Positions 7,822-8,627 of a stretch of DNA of 8,627 bases are shown one piece after another (positions within the stretch are counted from its first letter, which is position 1; each line of letters opens with the position of its first letter). The translations under genes and the position numbers were made by a program. The stretch comes from an uncultured Bacteroidia bacterium (GTDB lineage Bacteria > Bacteroidota > Bacteroidia > Bacteroidales > CAJPTX01): contig CALHZE010000194.1 in NCBI GenBank assembly GCA_938040915.1, positions 1 through 8,627 of the forward strand, written 5' to 3'. The notes beneath the pieces are model-generated. The model was not told where the DNA came from. It did no database searches and saw nothing but the letters and a program-made list of their open reading frames with translations.

Positions 7822-8478
7822 ATGGATACACAAGAAACTCCCCGCAGCATGCCCCTATTGGGCGATCTCGCCCCAGACTTTAAGGCTAAGACCACCGAGG
7901 GGTGGCTCACGCTCTCAGAATATGGCAAAGACAGTTGGGTTATCCTCTTTTCTCATCCGGCTGACTTTACACCCGTGTGCACGACCGAGATGAGTGGCTT
8001 TGCTAAGCGTAAACCCGAGTTTGATGCCCTCAACGCGAAGCTCTTGGGGCTCAGCATTGACAGCATCTTCGCACACCTCGCGTGGGTGCGTAACGTGGAG
8101 GAACGCACGGGCGTGCGCTTCAACTTCCCGATCATTGCCGACATCAAGATGGATGTCGCCAACCTCTATGGGATGGTGCAGCCGGGTGTAGCCTCGACCG
8201 TAGCGGTGCGTGCCGTTTACTTCATTGACCCCAAACGGGTGATTCGCCTCATCCTTTACTATCCGCTCAACGTGGGGCGTAACATGGACGAGATTTTGCG
8301 TGCCCTCAAGGCGTTGCAATTGACCGATCGTGCCCCCGTAGCGACGCCGCTCGATTGGCAACCCGGCGACGAGGTGCTCGAGCATGCTCCCGAGACGATG
8401 GAAGGCGTTGACCGCAAGCTCGCGGAAAAGAAACCAGGGCTCGTCGACTTCTATATGGTGAAAACCAAGGTAGAATAA
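7822..8478 (+). CDS. 1-Cys peroxiredoxin (Prx6-type, AhpC/TSA family)
   Basis: This thiol peroxidase reduces hydrogen peroxide and organic hydroperoxides in the cytoplasm. The 218-residue product has the peroxiredoxin core. An APDF motif lies at 17-20. The active-site loop Pro46-Ala-Asp-Phe-Thr50-Pro-Val-Cys53 carries the peroxidatic Cys53 and its supporting Thr50. Arg130 in VRAVYFIDP is the conserved arginine. The C-terminal extension typical of the Prx6 group follows, with YYPLNVGRN and TPLDWQPGDEV. Cys53 is the only cysteine, so there is no resolving cysteine and the enzyme must be recycled by an external thiol. Length matches the 1-Cys group and exceeds ordinary 2-Cys AhpC. The frame is open far upstream, but the ATG at 7822 is chosen because the homologous region starts there and the preceding gene stops at 7817. 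The upstream sequence GAAAGAAAAAATAACATA is A-rich, as often before Bacteroidetes starts. A terminator follows 25 bp after the stop. Confidence 0.93.
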   Translation: MDTQETPRSMPLLGDLAPDFKAKTTEGWLTLSEYGKDSWVILFSHPADFTPVCTTEMSGFAKRKPEFDALNAKLLGLSIDSIFAHLAWVRNVEERTGVRFNFPIIADIKMDVANLYGMVQPGVASTVAVRAVYFIDPKRVIRLILYYPLNVGRNMDEILRALKALQLTDRAPVATPLDWQPGDEVLEHAPETMEGVDRKLAEKKPGLVDFYMVKTKVE

Positions 8479-8503
8479 GCGCTTTATAGCCCCTTGGGTA
8501 AGA

Positions 8504-8544
8504 AAAAGAAGCCGCTCCCATAACGGGGCGGCTTCTTTTATTTT
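8504..8544 (+). terminator. Rho-independent terminator, probably bidirectional
   Basis: AAGAAGCCGCTCC (8506-8518) pairs with GGGGCGGCTTCTT (8525-8537) in a 13-bp stem with one G-U wobble and a six-base loop. A TTTTATTTT tract follows, starting within the end of the stem. Two more A-T pairs can extend the base. On the minus strand the other flank gives a T-rich run (TTCTTTTTCTT), so it should also stop transcription of the convergent gene that ends at 8565. It lies 25 bp after the peroxiredoxin stop. Confidence 0.92.
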
Positions 8545-8564
8545 GACAATCAGCGGGAACGTTT

Positions 8565-8627
8565 TTAATGAGCGGGCGCGACGACCTCCTCTTTCCACTC
8601 CCCGATATTGCGCTTCTTTTCGTCAAA
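8565..8627 (-). CDS. C-terminal fragment of a convergent gene, product unknown
   Basis: Reading leftwards from the window edge, 20 codons end in TAA at 8567-8565. The encoded tail is charged (FDEKKRNIGEWKEEVV, then Ala-Pro-Ala-His), with the composition of a real soluble protein end. The stop sits 21 bp from the shared bidirectional hairpin, which is what a convergent gene would need. Too little is present to name the product. The other frame open on this strand encodes an Arg/Ser/Pro-rich sequence and covers the terminator and the peroxiredoxin gene, so it is less likely. Confidence 0.5.
   Translation of the reverse strand, partial: FDEKKRNIGEWKEEVVAPAH

Noticed and set aside
7915..8598. 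A 227-codon frame open on the minus strand across the peroxiredoxin.
   Set aside because: It covers the terminator and is antisense to a well-supported gene; no recognisable motifs.

Overview
The window looks like a chromosomal segment of a member of the Bacteroidales, most likely a Porphyromonas or close relative with a fairly GC-rich genome. The evidence is a recognisable PorU, the gingipain-fold sortase of the type IX secretion system (T9SS), -7 promoter boxes of the Bacteroidetes type (TAnnTTTG), weak or absent Shine-Dalgarno sites, and an L34 protein of the Bacteroidales type. The species assignment is inference.

Layout. On the minus strand, reading leftwards from 4524, is porU (4524 to 747). 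After a 55-bp gap comes an exported, probably outer-membrane protein of unknown function (691 to beyond the left edge). Divergent from porU across an 81-bp gap is copA (4606-6819), a Cu+-type P1B ATPase. A promoter of the -7 type then precedes rpmH (6942-7103). Next come an uncharacterised exported protein (7156-7817) and a 1-Cys peroxiredoxin (7822-8478), only 4 bp apart. A strong hairpin terminator at 8504-8544 closes this run. The last 63 bases hold the C-terminal codons of a convergent minus-strand gene.

Two genes are interrupted by single-base frameshifts in short G/C runs. In porU the G4 run at 4210-4213 (C4 on the coding strand) carries one base too many. In the gene at 7156-7817 the G3 run at 7487-7489 is one base short. 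In both cases the protein reads naturally once the base is corrected, so sequencing or assembly error is the simplest explanation. A real mutation in porU would separate the signal peptide from the protease and should disable cargo processing.

Functionally the genes fall into cell-envelope secretion (porU and possibly its downstream neighbour), copper efflux (copA), translation (rpmH) and peroxide defence (peroxiredoxin). I see no mobile element, CRISPR array, tRNA or rRNA. I do not see a convincing undescribed multi-gene system. The best candidates for new biology are the two uncharacterised envelope proteins.
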